From CAYUMU01 sp964445985 (GTDB lineage Bacteria; Planctomycetota; Planctomycetia; Pirellulales; S012-138): a stretch of DNA of 64,000 nt. Below are positions 18,262-26,851 of this stretch, one piece after another. The notes under the pieces were generated by a model. It saw only the letters and a program-made list of their open reading frames with translations. It had not been told where the DNA came from and did not search any database. The position numbers and the translations under genes were made by a program. The stretch is from NCBI GenBank assembly GCA_964445985.1, contig CAYUMU010000006.1:78414-142413 (forward strand), given 5' to 3'. Each line of letters opens with the position of its first letter. Position 1 is the stretch's first letter.

Positions 18262-18501
18262 TCAGGCCGACGGACGGCGGTGGTGCTGGTAGGCCATGAC
18301 CACTTCGTACAGGTCGGTCGAGATGGTGACGGCTTCGCTTTCGAAGTCACGGAGCCAGGTCCGTTTGCTCATGAAAGCATCGGCCAGCAGCGGGAGCAAC
18401 TCGGCCAACGGCACCGACACTTCGTTCGCCGTGGGCGAAGCAACGGTTTCGGTGACAACTTCCGCCGGAGGACCGTAATATACGCGAAGACGGTTTTGCA
18501 T
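18262..18501 (-). CDS. small conserved hypothetical protein (79 aa)
   Basis: Starts at ATG 18501 with MQNRLRVYYGPPAEV. The protein has a short basic start, a variable linker (TETVASPTANE) and a compact C-terminal half (VPLAELLPLLADAFMSKRTWLRDFESEAVTIS split by predicted helices). The text is well-behaved protein sequence, cytoplasmic, with no known domain. From memory similar proteins occur across planctomycetes. It has its own terminator downstream, so it is a single-gene unit. Confidence 0.7.
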   Translation of the reverse strand: MQNRLRVYYGPPAEVVTETVASPTANEVSVPLAELLPLLADAFMSKRTWLRDFESEAVTISTDLYEVVMAYQHHRRPSA

Positions 18502-18787
18502 TATGGGGGCCTTCCTTGACCACGAATAACGACATGGAAGCTGCCATCGAAACGAAGGCAGCGGATGGTTACCAATTCCTCCCCCCGGAGACAGGCATAG
18601 ATATCGGCTAGCCGCGTCCCGCGGGTTTGATGAATTCTTTGGGAATTCCCAATTCCCACAGCTATGCCTGCTATCGCGACCATGACTGCTGTGTGTGTTA
18701 TGCCTCGCGGGGGAGGGCACTGGGGATTTGGTAGCACGAGGGGTGCGGACCCCTGGTTTGTCGGGCGAAATCGTGGCCTGCGAGCGG

Positions 18788-19690
18788 TTAATTCGCGAGC
18801 GGATGGGCTCGCTCGTAAACGGCTCGCAGGTTGGCGGTGCTGACATGCGTGTAAATCTGGGTCGTGGTGAGGCTTTTGTGCCCTAGCAGTTCTTGCACGC
18901 TGCGAATATCGGCGCCGCGATCCAGCAAGTGGGTGGCGAAGCTGTGCCTTAGGGTGTGGGGGGTGGTCCGCTGATCCAGGCCGGAGGTTTTGAGGTGCTT
19001 TTCTAGCATGCGGCCCACGCTGCGGGTGGTGAGCCGGCGGCCGAAGCGATTGGTGAAGACGGGCGCGTCGCCGCTATCGGCCAAGGCCGGGTGCAACAGG
19101 CGATTGGAAAGCCAAGACCGGGCAGCCTTGGCGGCGAACGAGCCTAGCGGTCCGAGCCGTTCGCGTCTGCCTTTGCCGCGAATTCGCAGGATGCCAGCAT
19201 CGAAGTCGATGTCGGAATCGTTGAGCCCTACCACTTCGCTCACGCGGAGGCCGGCGGAGTACATGGTTTCCAGGATGGCCCGATCGCGGAGGCCCATGGC
19301 GTTGGCGGCCGGGGGCGCTTCCAGCAGCTTTCCCAGTTCGTCGCTGCTTAAGAAGTGGGGCAGCGAGCGATGCTTGCGGGGGTTGCGGAGCGGCTTGGCC
19401 GGGTTTTCCTCGCACCAGCCTTCGCGATTGCCGAAGCGGAAAAAGCTGCGCAGCGAAGCGAGCCGCCTGGCAATGGTGCTTTTGGCGTAGCCTGCGTTGT
19501 GCAAGAAGGCCGAATACCCGCGGAGATCGAGCGTGGTGAGGTCGCCCGGCTCGGGCAGGTTGGCGCCGTACGATTCGGTGAGGTAAGCGCGCAAAATCTC
19601 CAGGTCTTCGCGGTAGCTTTTGAGCGTGAGGGGCGAGGCGTTGCGCTCCACCTGCAAGTACTGCAAGAACCGACGGATGGCCTCATTCAT
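18788..19690 (-). CDS. xerC: XerC/XerD-type tyrosine recombinase
   Basis: 300 residues, the standard Xer length. N-terminal SAM-like core-binding domain (about 1-100), then the catalytic domain with the full residue set: Arg149, Lys173, His245, Arg248, His271 and the nucleophile Tyr280 (QIYTHV). It should resolve chromosome dimers at dif. The integron-specific extra helix between patches II and III is not evident, so it is not an integron integrase. The neighbour at 19813-20058 is upstream on the same strand. Confidence 0.92.
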   Translation of the reverse strand: MNEAIRRFLQYLQVERNASPLTLKSYREDLEILRAYLTESYGANLPEPGDLTTLDLRGYSAFLHNAGYAKSTIARRLASLRSFFRFGNREGWCEENPAKPLRNPRKHRSLPHFLSSDELGKLLEAPPAANAMGLRDRAILETMYSAGLRVSEVVGLNDSDIDFDAGILRIRGKGRRERLGPLGSFAAKAARSWLSNRLLHPALADSGDAPVFTNRFGRRLTTRSVGRMLEKHLKTSGLDQRTTPHTLRHSFATHLLDRGADIRSVQELLGHKSLTTTQIYTHVSTANLRAVYERAHPLAN

Positions 19691-19812
19691 GTTTCCAAGG
19701 GTTCCGTATTCGGGACCCGCGACCCAGTCTTTCGCGCTCGGCGGAAACCGCGAAACGGCCGTTCACCCGCGGCGGGGGACTCCGCCGCTGGCAGAGGAAC
19801 GGCGCGTGAACA

Positions 19813-20058
19813 CTAGAACTGGTCGTCGTGATCCTTGGGCAAGGGCTGTTCGAACCTCGGGCGCGTGGTCTGCGGTTGGGCTTCTTGGCGAATTTTTTGA
19901 CTGAGCACGGCGGCGTCGTACCAACTGAAGCTCAGTTCGGGGTTCGAGGCGTACCTTCCGAGCGTGCGGAGCGTTTCGGCGCGCGCGCCGTCGCTGTAGA
20001 GGAACACGTACCGCTCATTTCCCTTCACGAGAGCCAACACGTTAATATCCTGAGTCAC
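19813..20058 (-). CDS. small conserved hypothetical protein (81 aa)
   Basis: MTQDINVLALVKGNERYVFLY begins an 81-residue soluble protein with an alpha/beta-looking N-terminus (SDGARAETLRTLGRYA) and a charged tail rich in Gln/Pro/Asp. It lies 122 bp upstream of xerC on the same strand and may share its transcript. No known domain is recognised; from memory such proteins are widespread in planctomycetes. Confidence 0.7.
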   Translation of the reverse strand: MTQDINVLALVKGNERYVFLYSDGARAETLRTLGRYASNPELSFSWYDAAVLSQKIRQEAQPQTTRPRFEQPLPKDHDDQF

Positions 20059-20382
20059 AGCCTTCCCTCCCTCGTGTTGCCGCGGATGTTCCTCGCGGGC
20101 CAGATCCCTTGGCCGGCGTTTGCGCCAGGCGTGTTACCGCCTGGACGTGTCGGGTTCTTGCCGCCGATGCACCATTCGCATGTGACTCTCAGCGCCTGGC
20201 CCGCCGGCTGCCGCCAACAGACTCTCCCGGAGAGAATCGGATGGACAGAAGCGGGGCTAAGCGACCAAGAGGGGTTCGCGGTTCCGCTTGCGAGAAGCGG
20301 GATGCGAACCGCACGAACGCTGGGTATTTGCGTCGGGGGCGGCCCGGGGAGATGTTGGTTCCAAACCGCGATCCCCCATGCT
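20059..20382. other. intergenic with small hairpin
   Basis: 324 bases between the lipoprotein gene and the 81-aa gene, both minus strand. A 7-bp perfect hairpin (ccaggcg / cgcctgg, 20125-20144) is visible without a T-run. No gene is supported. Confidence 0.45.
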
Positions 20383-21396
20383 CTATCGGCTCTCCGGCCA
20401 TTGCCACACCACTCGTGTTTTACCGGCTCCGCCACGGGCAGAAAGCATCTCGTATAGATGCAGCCTGCAACAGAAGCGGATGAAATCGTCGCTGACCTGC
20501 AAAAAAGCCTCAGCACCGGCAAAGTCTTCGGCGCCTCGTATCGATAAGTACTGTTTTAACGCCGCCAGCACGCGTGGATCGCTGCCGCTATAGGTGGCCA
20601 CGTGGCGAATCACCGGTTGTAAGTTTTGTGTGAGTGGCGCCGGTTGTGGCGGAGCTGCCAGCGGCAAAGGGCAGTTCTCTCCGGGGTAGCCGGGCGGCGG
20701 GATCAACTGCACGTGCGAAGCCGAGAGGGTGCGATGGCTCTGGGGCGGTCCTTCCGGCCCTCCGGGGATCGGCAGCAGCTCGGGTGGTTGATCGGTTCGC
20801 TGAACCGGCATGGGCGCCGGCGGGGGTAGCGGCGAAATGGGAATCTTCTCGTAGTCGGGCGATTGCTGCTTGAGTGCCGCTCGGGCCGCCGCGAACTCGG
20901 CTTCGTGCACCAGCGCGGCGGGAATGCTCTCGGCGCCCGGTGTACCCCAGGGCAAACCGTAGCCGGCCGGAATGGGCTGATAGTAGGGGTTGGCCGCGTA
21001 CCATTCCACCAGGAAGGCGCAGCGCGGCGGATAGTAAGGGTCGTAATCGGTGACGCCGCCGATCGCCACGGCGTCTACTTCCAAGATTTGCGCCAAGGCG
21101 CGAACATCGGTGGCGTTGTTCATTTGCAGGCCGTACTGCTCGATCACCTGTTCCACCACGCCGACGGGCACCACCTCGAAGCCCTGAATCTCTTGCAGCT
21201 CGCGGTAATAGCACTGCGCGAACTGCCGCCCATCGACCGCTGGCGTGGTGCTCAAGTTAAAGAACGGCGCGATGGCTACCTTGGTTAATTGCGGGAAGGG
21301 GTTGAAGACCTTGGGCTCGAGCGCCGCCTTGGGCATCAACGAGCAGCCGCCCGACAGCAATGCCAGTACCGCGGTAATGGTCAAGCAAGCGCGCAC
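20383..21396 (-). CDS. lipoprotein with CsgG/TolB-like N-terminal domain
   Basis: GTG 21396 is chosen: GGAGA lies upstream and the product then starts with a lipoprotein signal (VRACLTITAVLALLSGGC, lipobox Cys18). 337 residues. Residues about 30-130 (KVAIAPFFNLS, AQCYYRELQEIQGFEVVP, LAQILEVDAVAIGGV) resemble the CsgG/LpoB/TolB-N fold used by lipoproteins of outer-membrane assemblies. A proline-rich linker (about 205-275) and a helical C-terminal part follow. The protein is probably anchored to a membrane and faces the periplasm. Function unknown. Confidence 0.8.
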   Translation of the reverse strand: MRACLTITAVLALLSGGCSLMPKAALEPKVFNPFPQLTKVAIAPFFNLSTTPAVDGRQFAQCYYRELQEIQGFEVVPVGVVEQVIEQYGLQMNNATDVRALAQILEVDAVAIGGVTDYDPYYPPRCAFLVEWYAANPYYQPIPAGYGLPWGTPGAESIPAALVHEAEFAAARAALKQQSPDYEKIPISPLPPPAPMPVQRTDQPPELLPIPGGPEGPPQSHRTLSASHVQLIPPPGYPGENCPLPLAAPPQPAPLTQNLQPVIRHVATYSGSDPRVLAALKQYLSIRGAEDFAGAEAFLQVSDDFIRFCCRLHLYEMLSARGGAGKTRVVWQWPESR

Positions 21397-21412
21397 CGCA
21401 AGTGTTCTCCAA

Positions 21413-21437
21413 GTAGGGCACGCACCCCGTGCGTACC
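21413..21437. repeat. GTACGCAC palindromic repeat, copy 2 (reversed)
   Basis: gtagggcacgcac followed by cccgtgcgtacc, the reverse complement of the form at 5935-5960. It lies just upstream of the lipoprotein start. Confidence 0.55.
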
Positions 21438-21560
21438 ATCCGCGCCGATTCGTTGACAAACGCCAGGGCAGCCCATGCGCGCCCTCACAATCCAAGTTAT
21501 CGGCAAAGTCGGTGCGATTACTCCAGTTTGACTTTCCTGCCGGGGAGCTGGGGAAGAAGT

Positions 21561-21660
21561 GGGGAGTTCGGAATTCGGAGTTGAAGAGGGCGGTTCGGGT
21601 GGTTGTTGGTGGGGCAGGGCCGCTTTGGATTGCAAATTGAAAATTGCAAAATGCAAATTG
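21561..21660. repeat. bipartite repeat B, copy 1
   Basis: A block of ggagttcggaattcggagt, a middle of gttgaagagggcgg and gggccgctttggattg, and an AT-rich block of aaattg/caaattg units. Copies: 23235-23325, 23956-24060, 26531-26646, and inverted at 28454-28590 and 29268-29363. It lies in the 511-bp gap downstream of the minus-strand haem protein; nothing else in the gap is supported. Confidence 0.7.
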
Positions 21661-21907
21661 GGGGAGGCCCTTGCTGACGCGGCGGGTTGGGAATGGGTTA
21701 GCGGCTGCGGGGTGGGTGGAGGTTCATGGGTTTGGGGTAGTCGAGGTCGTCATCGAGGTAGTCGTGCAGGCTGGGGATGCCTTCGTAGGGGTTGGGGTCG
21801 TCTTCGAATTCGGAGTGGGGGAGTTCGGAACAGAACAGCGGGCAAAGCACGGCCAATTCGCTCCCCAGCGTGTCAGTGAGGGAGTCGATCGTGCATCAAC
21901 CGCGGCC

Positions 21908-23071
21908 TTAGAAAGCCGGCGCGTCTGCCTTCCTCCGCGCGGCTGCATCAACCGGCACGAGCTCATAGCTGAAAGCCCCCAGCAGATGGCCGTGCTGCAC
22001 GTTGTGGCATTTCAAGCAGGTTTCGCTGGCCCGAATGGCTCCCAGCATGTGGAGGAGGTTGCCGTCAGCCTCGGTCACCAGGTTTTGATCGCGACGAAGT
22101 TGCTCCACCGCGCTGGCTTCGAATGGGGTAACTGGCCGAGTTGGCATTTCGCGCAGCTCGTCCATGTTCGGCAAGTTCTCAGAAACATAGACCCTGGGCC
22201 GTTCGTGCTTGAGCAGACTCACCAGTTCCAGCCGGTTGAGTTTCCACGCCGGTTCGCCGATCGCTTGTGATGAATCAAAACCATCCGTGAAACGATGGGC
22301 TTCAAAGCCCACGGTATGGTTCCTGTGCTTTGCATGGCCCAAGCGCTCGCCATCGAAGAAGTCGACAAGGCCCGCGCGGTGGAACTCCCACTGATCGAGC
22401 GCGCTCGGCGCGGGCTGGGAGTCTCCCGACGCCGAAGCCAAAGGAACGTAATCCCCGCTGGGCTGCGGAACAGGGTAACTGCGCGACGGCCTGGTAAAAT
22501 ATCTGCCATCCATGCGAAACATCCGCCCTATGCCGAATCCTTGGACGTACATGAACTCGCGGACCACGCTCGTATGCATTGCATGCAGGTTTTCCCATCC
22601 GATTCGACGAAACCGAGAAGCTTTGAGTTCGCGCAGTTCGAGTTCGTCGAAGGGCTCGATGATCTCGGCCGGCAAGGGCGCGGTGGACGTTTCCGCCACG
22701 GCATTTGCAGGCTCGTAGCTGAGCCGATCCGCGAGCGAGACGATGGGAATTTGCCTTTGAACTTCATTCCGTTCTTGGACTCCACCCAGGGCCAGCAACG
22801 CGGCAAACGTAAATGGAACCAGAAAACAGGCCGAGGCCCCCAAGACAGCCGTTCGCGGCCGGGGCTTGAGCCTTGTCCAAAACACGGCCAGCGCAAAGGT
22901 AAGCATGCTTTGTAACGCCAGCACGCCCGAAACGGAGAGCAGCCCCCAGAAGAACAGGCCGCCGCAACTTCCCATCAGGTTGACGTACCGCCCACGCTCC
23001 GCCGCCCTCCAGGCAATGAGCACCAGCGCCAGGCAGGGAACCATGGTGATGAAGAAGTGAACCCATTCCAT
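21908..23071 (-). CDS. single-haem membrane protein, paralog 1
   Basis: Start at ATG 23071 (MEWVHFFITMVP) with AAAGGG upstream; 387 residues. About four transmembrane helices occupy residues 1-95, followed by an exported domain with the haem c motif CLKCH at 352-356. Conserved blocks shared with the paralogs at 24107 and 25334 are VGFEAHRF, RLELVSLLKHERPRVYVS, ENLPNMDELR, RRDQNLVTEADGNLLHMLG and LLGAFSYEL. A membrane-bound monohaem electron carrier or sensor is implied; no family name is known to me. It is on the opposite strand to its paralogs. Confidence 0.8.
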   Translation of the reverse strand: MEWVHFFITMVPCLALVLIAWRAAERGRYVNLMGSCGGLFFWGLLSVSGVLALQSMLTFALAVFWTRLKPRPRTAVLGASACFLVPFTFAALLALGGVQERNEVQRQIPIVSLADRLSYEPANAVAETSTAPLPAEIIEPFDELELRELKASRFRRIGWENLHAMHTSVVREFMYVQGFGIGRMFRMDGRYFTRPSRSYPVPQPSGDYVPLASASGDSQPAPSALDQWEFHRAGLVDFFDGERLGHAKHRNHTVGFEAHRFTDGFDSSQAIGEPAWKLNRLELVSLLKHERPRVYVSENLPNMDELREMPTRPVTPFEASAVEQLRRDQNLVTEADGNLLHMLGAIRASETCLKCHNVQHGHLLGAFSYELVPVDAAARRKADAPAF

Positions 23072-23234
23072 CGAACGGCCCTTTGCCTGAGTGATTCGTC
23101 GCAATCAGGAACTGCCCCGTTAGAGAAGCGAGTTCAGCGGGTGATAGGAGCAAGATACTGACTGATGGGGATGTGCCAAGCCTTGTTGATTGTATCCGAG
23201 AAAGTCGCCTTTTCCATCCAAGAGGGAAGGAGTT

Positions 23235-23325
23235 GGGAGTTCGGAGTTGAAGAGATGGTGGGGTTGATTTGGTGGGCAGGCCGGTTTGGATTGAAAAATG
23301 AAAATTGCAGATTGAGGATTTGAGA
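23235..23325. repeat. bipartite repeat B, copy 2 (diverged)
   Basis: gggagttcggagttgaagag, then ggtttggattg and aaaaatgaaaattgcagattg. It lies in the 626-bp gap between the divergent paralog 1 and the pseudogene; the rest of that gap (23326-23697) holds nothing recognisable. Confidence 0.55.
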
Positions 23326-23697
23326 GGCTTCTTGAGGTGATGTTTTAGTTTCAGGCGGCAGTGTCTGGGGGGCGGGTTTGCGGTTTGTTGGGGGTTGGCG
23401 CGGGTTCACGGACGGGACGCGCGTGCCATGTCGTGCCGTGCGGGGACCAGTTTGGCGAATTTGCTTGTCGCCTGGGTTGGTGGAGGGTCTACTTTTTATG
23501 GAGGCTCGGTCGAGTCGGCCCAATTGCGGGGGGACGCCGATGGATGTGAAGTGGCGATAGCTTTCAGGGTGCAATGTGCCACAAATGTTAGGCGCGACCT
23601 ATAGGTATTTTTTTCATTTTCTTGCCGGGCGCGGGTTTGCTGTTTTCATGGGCAGCTGGCTTCCGCGACAAATCTCTCTGGCGTGAAGGGTAGGCGC

Positions 23698-23958
23698 ATG
23701 GATCGGCTTTGGGCTTATCTGTTGATCACGATGGTTCCTGGCCTGGTGATGGTGACGCTGATCTGGCGGGCAGGGCAGCGGCAGCAGTATGGTTTGCTGC
23801 TGACTGGCTGCACGTTGCTGTTTGTGTGGGGCCTGGGGGACAGCTTCATGGGCGGCGATGTTGCAGAGCGTGCTGATGCTTGTGGTGGGGCTGTATTGGC
23901 TCCGGCTGAAGCCGCGGCCGCGCACGGCGCTGCTGTGGGGGGCGGCCGGCTTTTTGAA
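23698..23958 (+). pseudogene. remnant of a fourth haem-protein paralog (internal deletion and frameshift)
   Basis: ATG 23698 starts MDRLWAYLLITMVPGLVMV, which matches the first helix of paralog 1. Near 23855 the frame shifts: one frame ends helix 2 and the next continues with LQSVLMLVVGLYWLRLKPRPRT, matching LQSMLTFALAVFWTRLKPRPRT of paralog 1. The sequence then jumps at about 23945 directly to ccggctttttga, the 3' end of the paralogs (their last codons read P-A-F-stop). So roughly 900 bp encoding the exported haem domain have been deleted while both ends remain. Repeat B begins immediately after the junction. Confidence 0.75.
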
Positions 23959-24060
23959 TTCGGAATTTGGAATTCGGAGTTGAAGAGGGCGGATTGGGTG
24001 GTTGTTTGGTTGGCTGGGCCGCTTTGGATTGAAAATTGAAAATTGCAAATTGAAAATTTG
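23956..24060. repeat. bipartite repeat B, copy 3
   Basis: gaattcggaatttggaattc, then gttgaagagggcggattggg, gggccgctttggattg and aaattgaaaattgcaaattg. It abuts the pseudogene's residual 3' end and lies just upstream of paralog 2. Confidence 0.7.
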
Positions 24061-24106
24061 AGGAGGAGGGTGGTTGTTCGGGGGCTTGGGTGTTCGGGGA
24101 GACGTT

Positions 24107-25276
24107 ATGGCATTTCCACTGGCAGTGATGTTGGCGCTTGGTTTGCCGCTGGTGCTTTGCGCCTGGTGGCTGGCGCGGCGCGGGCGGTATGGGTCCGTTA
24201 CCCCATTCTGTGGACTGTTGTTCTTGGTGAGCCTATTCATTGTCTCGTTGCCTAATCTGGCTCAGAGCGTTCTGACGTTTTTCCTGGCGCTGCTCTGGCT
24301 GGGGCTTCGCCCTCGAGCGAGCGTGGTCTTGACGGGGGCGTTGGTGGCGATTGCTGTGCCCCTTGGCATGTGGTGCATCGCGGCGTCATCGGTCTCTGGC
24401 TATATCGATCGGCTGCGCGAGCGCTATCCCGTGGTGTCGCTGGCCGATCGACTCGCCTACGAAGCCGAGCGAGTGCCGACGGGGCCTTCGTTTGCGCCTA
24501 GGCCCCGGACTGTCGATCATGAAATGGCCATGGTGGAGGAATCGATCGAGTTTCGCGGATTGGCCAGGGCGATTGTTCTGGAAAGGCTGCACGATGATAC
24601 TCTGGCCGATTTCTCTCGCGCGCCTGGATTTGGAGTCACGCGGACTTCCTACGTATTCCAGCGCTACACCCGCCGACGTGAGCCGGTGGGCGTCATATCG
24701 CAACCTTCAATCGATTACGTTCCGGAAGCAACCTCACCGCAGCCACCGCAAGGCCATTTGGCCGATACTCCGAAAAACACGCTGCAACGACGCGACTTGT
24801 ATCGGCAAAGCTTGACGAACTTCCTCGATGGCGAGGCGTTCGGTTTCGTGAAGGATATCGATACAACCGTCGGCTTTGAATCGCATCGGTTCACGCAAGA
24901 GTTCGACACGCGGCAAACCGTGGGCGAGCCGCCGTATCGGCTGGCGAGGTTAGAACTGGTGAGTTTGCTGAAGCATGAGCGGCCGGTGGTGTATGTTTCG
25001 GAGCATTTGCCGAACATGGATGAGCTGCGTGACGTGCCGACGCGGGCGTTGACGGCTTTTGAAGGCAAGTCGCTCGTGCGGTTGCGGCGGGATGAGAATT
25101 TGGTGACGGAGGACGCAGGGAATCTGCTGCACATGCTGGGGGCGGTTCGGGCGAGTGAGACTTGTATGAAGTGCCACAGCGTGCGGCGGGGGGAACTGCT
25201 GGGAGCGTTTAGTTATGAGTTGGTTCCGGCGGGTGGGGCGGCTCGGGCGACGGTGGAGGAGGGGCCGGCTTTTTAG
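24107..25276 (+). CDS. single-haem membrane protein, paralog 2
   Basis: Start at ATG 24107 with GGGGAGA upstream; 389 residues. Four hydrophobic helices to about residue 95 (starting MAFPLAVMLALGLPLVLC), an exported domain, and CMKCH at 353-357 near the C-terminus, which ends VEEGPAF. The last 350 bp are nearly identical in DNA to those of paralog 3 (25334-26509), while the middle parts differ much more, which points to recent duplication or gene conversion at the 3' end. Role as for paralog 1: probably a membrane-anchored c-type haem protein. Confidence 0.8.
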   Translation: MAFPLAVMLALGLPLVLCAWWLARRGRYGSVTPFCGLLFLVSLFIVSLPNLAQSVLTFFLALLWLGLRPRASVVLTGALVAIAVPLGMWCIAASSVSGYIDRLRERYPVVSLADRLAYEAERVPTGPSFAPRPRTVDHEMAMVEESIEFRGLARAIVLERLHDDTLADFSRAPGFGVTRTSYVFQRYTRRREPVGVISQPSIDYVPEATSPQPPQGHLADTPKNTLQRRDLYRQSLTNFLDGEAFGFVKDIDTTVGFESHRFTQEFDTRQTVGEPPYRLARLELVSLLKHERPVVYVSEHLPNMDELRDVPTRALTAFEGKSLVRLRRDENLVTEDAGNLLHMLGAVRASETCMKCHSVRRGELLGAFSYELVPAGGAARATVEEGPAF

Positions 25277-25333
25277 GGAGCGGCGAGCGCGGAGTGGCGG
25301 TGGCTCGAGTCACATGCGGTGTGGAGAAGACGA

Positions 25334-26509
25334 ATGGAGATTCTAATTCTAATGGCGCTCATGTCGGTGCTTGGCCTAGGGCTGGTGTATGGCTCCTGGT
25401 GGATGGCCCGGCGAGGGAGATATGGGGCTGTTACTCCCTTTTGTGTGTTGCTGTTCGTGGCTAGCGTCTTTACGGCTTGCCTGACGACGCTTGCTCAGAG
25501 CTTCTTCACCTTTGTGCTGGCGCTGCTCTGGTTGTGGATCCGCCCTCGACCGAGTGTGGTTTTGGCGGGGGCTCTGTTGGCGATGTTGGGGCCTTTCTTG
25601 ATCTGGCTAGGCAATGCACTCGCCATTGAGTCTTGGATTGCTCGGCTTCGACGGGAACACCCGATCCAGTCGTTGGCGGCGCGGCTGGACTACGAGACGA
25701 ATTTGAAATCGAATCCGCAGATGAACGCTCCGCTGCCGGGGAAGGTCGAACAGCAATTGGTTGAATTGGAGACGGACATCAAGCACGGAGTTTCGGAGCG
25801 ATGGATTTACCTGGCGACCTTGCACGATGAAAAATTGACGGGTTTCACGCGCGCTCCCGGGTTTGGGCTCCAGCGAACTCACGACGCTTTGTGGTTTGGT
25901 CCGCCCCCTCGCCCGCCTCGCGCGCCGATTGCCCAACCGAGCCCTGAATATGTTCCTGGCGTCGAAACGCGGGAGCCAGCGGATCAGCCAGCGGTAACTA
26001 TTGAAACGAATAACTCGCGTGTTGCCGGATTGCATCTGCAGAGCCTGAAGAATTTCCTCGATGGACAGAGTTTCGGATATGTGGAAAGCGTGAACTACGC
26101 CGTGGGCTTTGAAGCCCATCACTTCAGTGGTTCATTCAACGCCACGCGTACGGTTGGCGATCCGCCGTATCGGCTGGCGAGGTTGGAACTGGTGAGTTTG
26201 CTGAAGCATGACCGGCCGGTGGTTTATGTATCGGACAATTTGCCAAACATGGAGGAGCTGCGCGACGTGCCGACGCGGGATCTAGCCGCGTTTGAAGCCA
26301 AGGCACTGGCGCAACTGCGGCGGGATGAGAACCTGGTGACGGAGGACTCCGGCAACCGTTTGCACATGCTGGGGGCGATTCGGGCCAGTGAGACTTGTAT
26401 GAAGTGCCACAGCGTGCGGCGGGGGGAATTGCTGGGAGCTTTTAGTTATGAGCTGGTTCCGGCGGGTGGAGCGGCGCGGGGGAAGGTGGAAGAGGAGCCG
26501 GCTTTTTGA
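25334..26509 (+). CDS. single-haem membrane protein, paralog 3
   Basis: ATG 25334 with GGAG seven bases upstream; 391 residues. Transmembrane helices at about 2-22, 33-52, 52-68 and 74-95; then the exported domain with VGFEAHHF, RLELVSLLKHDRPVVYVS and CMKCH at 355-359; the C-terminus is EEEPAF. It starts 57 bp after paralog 2, in the same orientation, so both are likely one transcript. Only one CxxCH is present, so each protein would carry one covalent haem. Confidence 0.8.
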   Translation: MEILILMALMSVLGLGLVYGSWWMARRGRYGAVTPFCVLLFVASVFTACLTTLAQSFFTFVLALLWLWIRPRPSVVLAGALLAMLGPFLIWLGNALAIESWIARLRREHPIQSLAARLDYETNLKSNPQMNAPLPGKVEQQLVELETDIKHGVSERWIYLATLHDEKLTGFTRAPGFGLQRTHDALWFGPPPRPPRAPIAQPSPEYVPGVETREPADQPAVTIETNNSRVAGLHLQSLKNFLDGQSFGYVESVNYAVGFEAHHFSGSFNATRTVGDPPYRLARLELVSLLKHDRPVVYVSDNLPNMEELRDVPTRDLAAFEAKALAQLRRDENLVTEDSGNRLHMLGAIRASETCMKCHSVRRGELLGAFSYELVPAGGAARGKVEEEPAF

Positions 26510-26530
26510 GTTTGGAGTTTAACGAGGAAA

Positions 26531-26646
26531 TGCGGAGTGCGGAGTGCGGAGTGCGGAGTTGAAGAGGGCGGATCGGGTGGTTGTTTGGAGGGCTGGGCCG
26601 CTTTGGATTGCAAATTGAAAATTGCAAAATGCAAATTGAAAATTGG
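26531..26646. repeat. bipartite repeat B, copy 4
   Basis: Starts with four tandem units of gcggagt, then gttgaagagggcggatcggg, gggccgctttggattg and caaattgaaaattgcaaaat. It follows the stop of paralog 3. Confidence 0.7.
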
Positions 26647-26673
26647 GGTGGAGGGGGTTGCTCAAGGGCTTTG

Positions 26674-26700
26674 CATGCTTACGCCACGGGCGTAAGCATG
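26674..26700. repeat. 27-bp palindromic repeat, copy 3
   Basis: Perfect arms catgcttacgcc / gcgtaagcatg; the centre is inverted relative to copies 2 and 4. The element at 26707-26835 is inserted just to its right. Confidence 0.8.
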
Positions 26701-26706
26701 GCACCC

Positions 26707-26835
26707 TACGCCGTTAACCTTATTGGTTTGGAGATTACGCAGTTTTCCGAGATTTCTCGGCAGCCAAGACCCCCTAAATTACAGGTCGATATAAACTATC
26801 GCGTAATTTGCGGTTAGAAAAAGGGTTAACGGCGT
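26707..26835. mobile_element. AT-rich MITE-like insertion with TIRs and flanking direct repeats
   Basis: The element begins tacgccgttaacc (26707-26719) and ends with the inverted copy (26824-26836), a 13-14 bp perfect terminal inverted repeat. It is flanked on both sides by agcatggcaccc (26695-26706 and 26836-26847), as expected of a target-site duplication, and it splits a palindromic repeat cluster. The interior is clearly richer in A/T than its surroundings and contains a further inverted pair (gattacgc / gcgtaat). No gene fits inside, so mobilisation would need an enzyme from elsewhere. Confidence 0.6.
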
Positions 26836-26851
26836 AGCATGGCACCCCGGC

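Noticed and set aside
18788..19690. Tyrosine recombinase as the integrase of the cassette-like array
   Set aside because: Length and sequence fit XerC; no integron-specific insert was seen, and it is 31 kb away.
21700..21830. Short acidic minus-strand frame (ends ...NLHPPRSR) after haem paralog 1
   Set aside because: No start codon with a ribosome binding site, about 60 codons after a stop; it may be relic coding sequence but cannot be supported as a gene.
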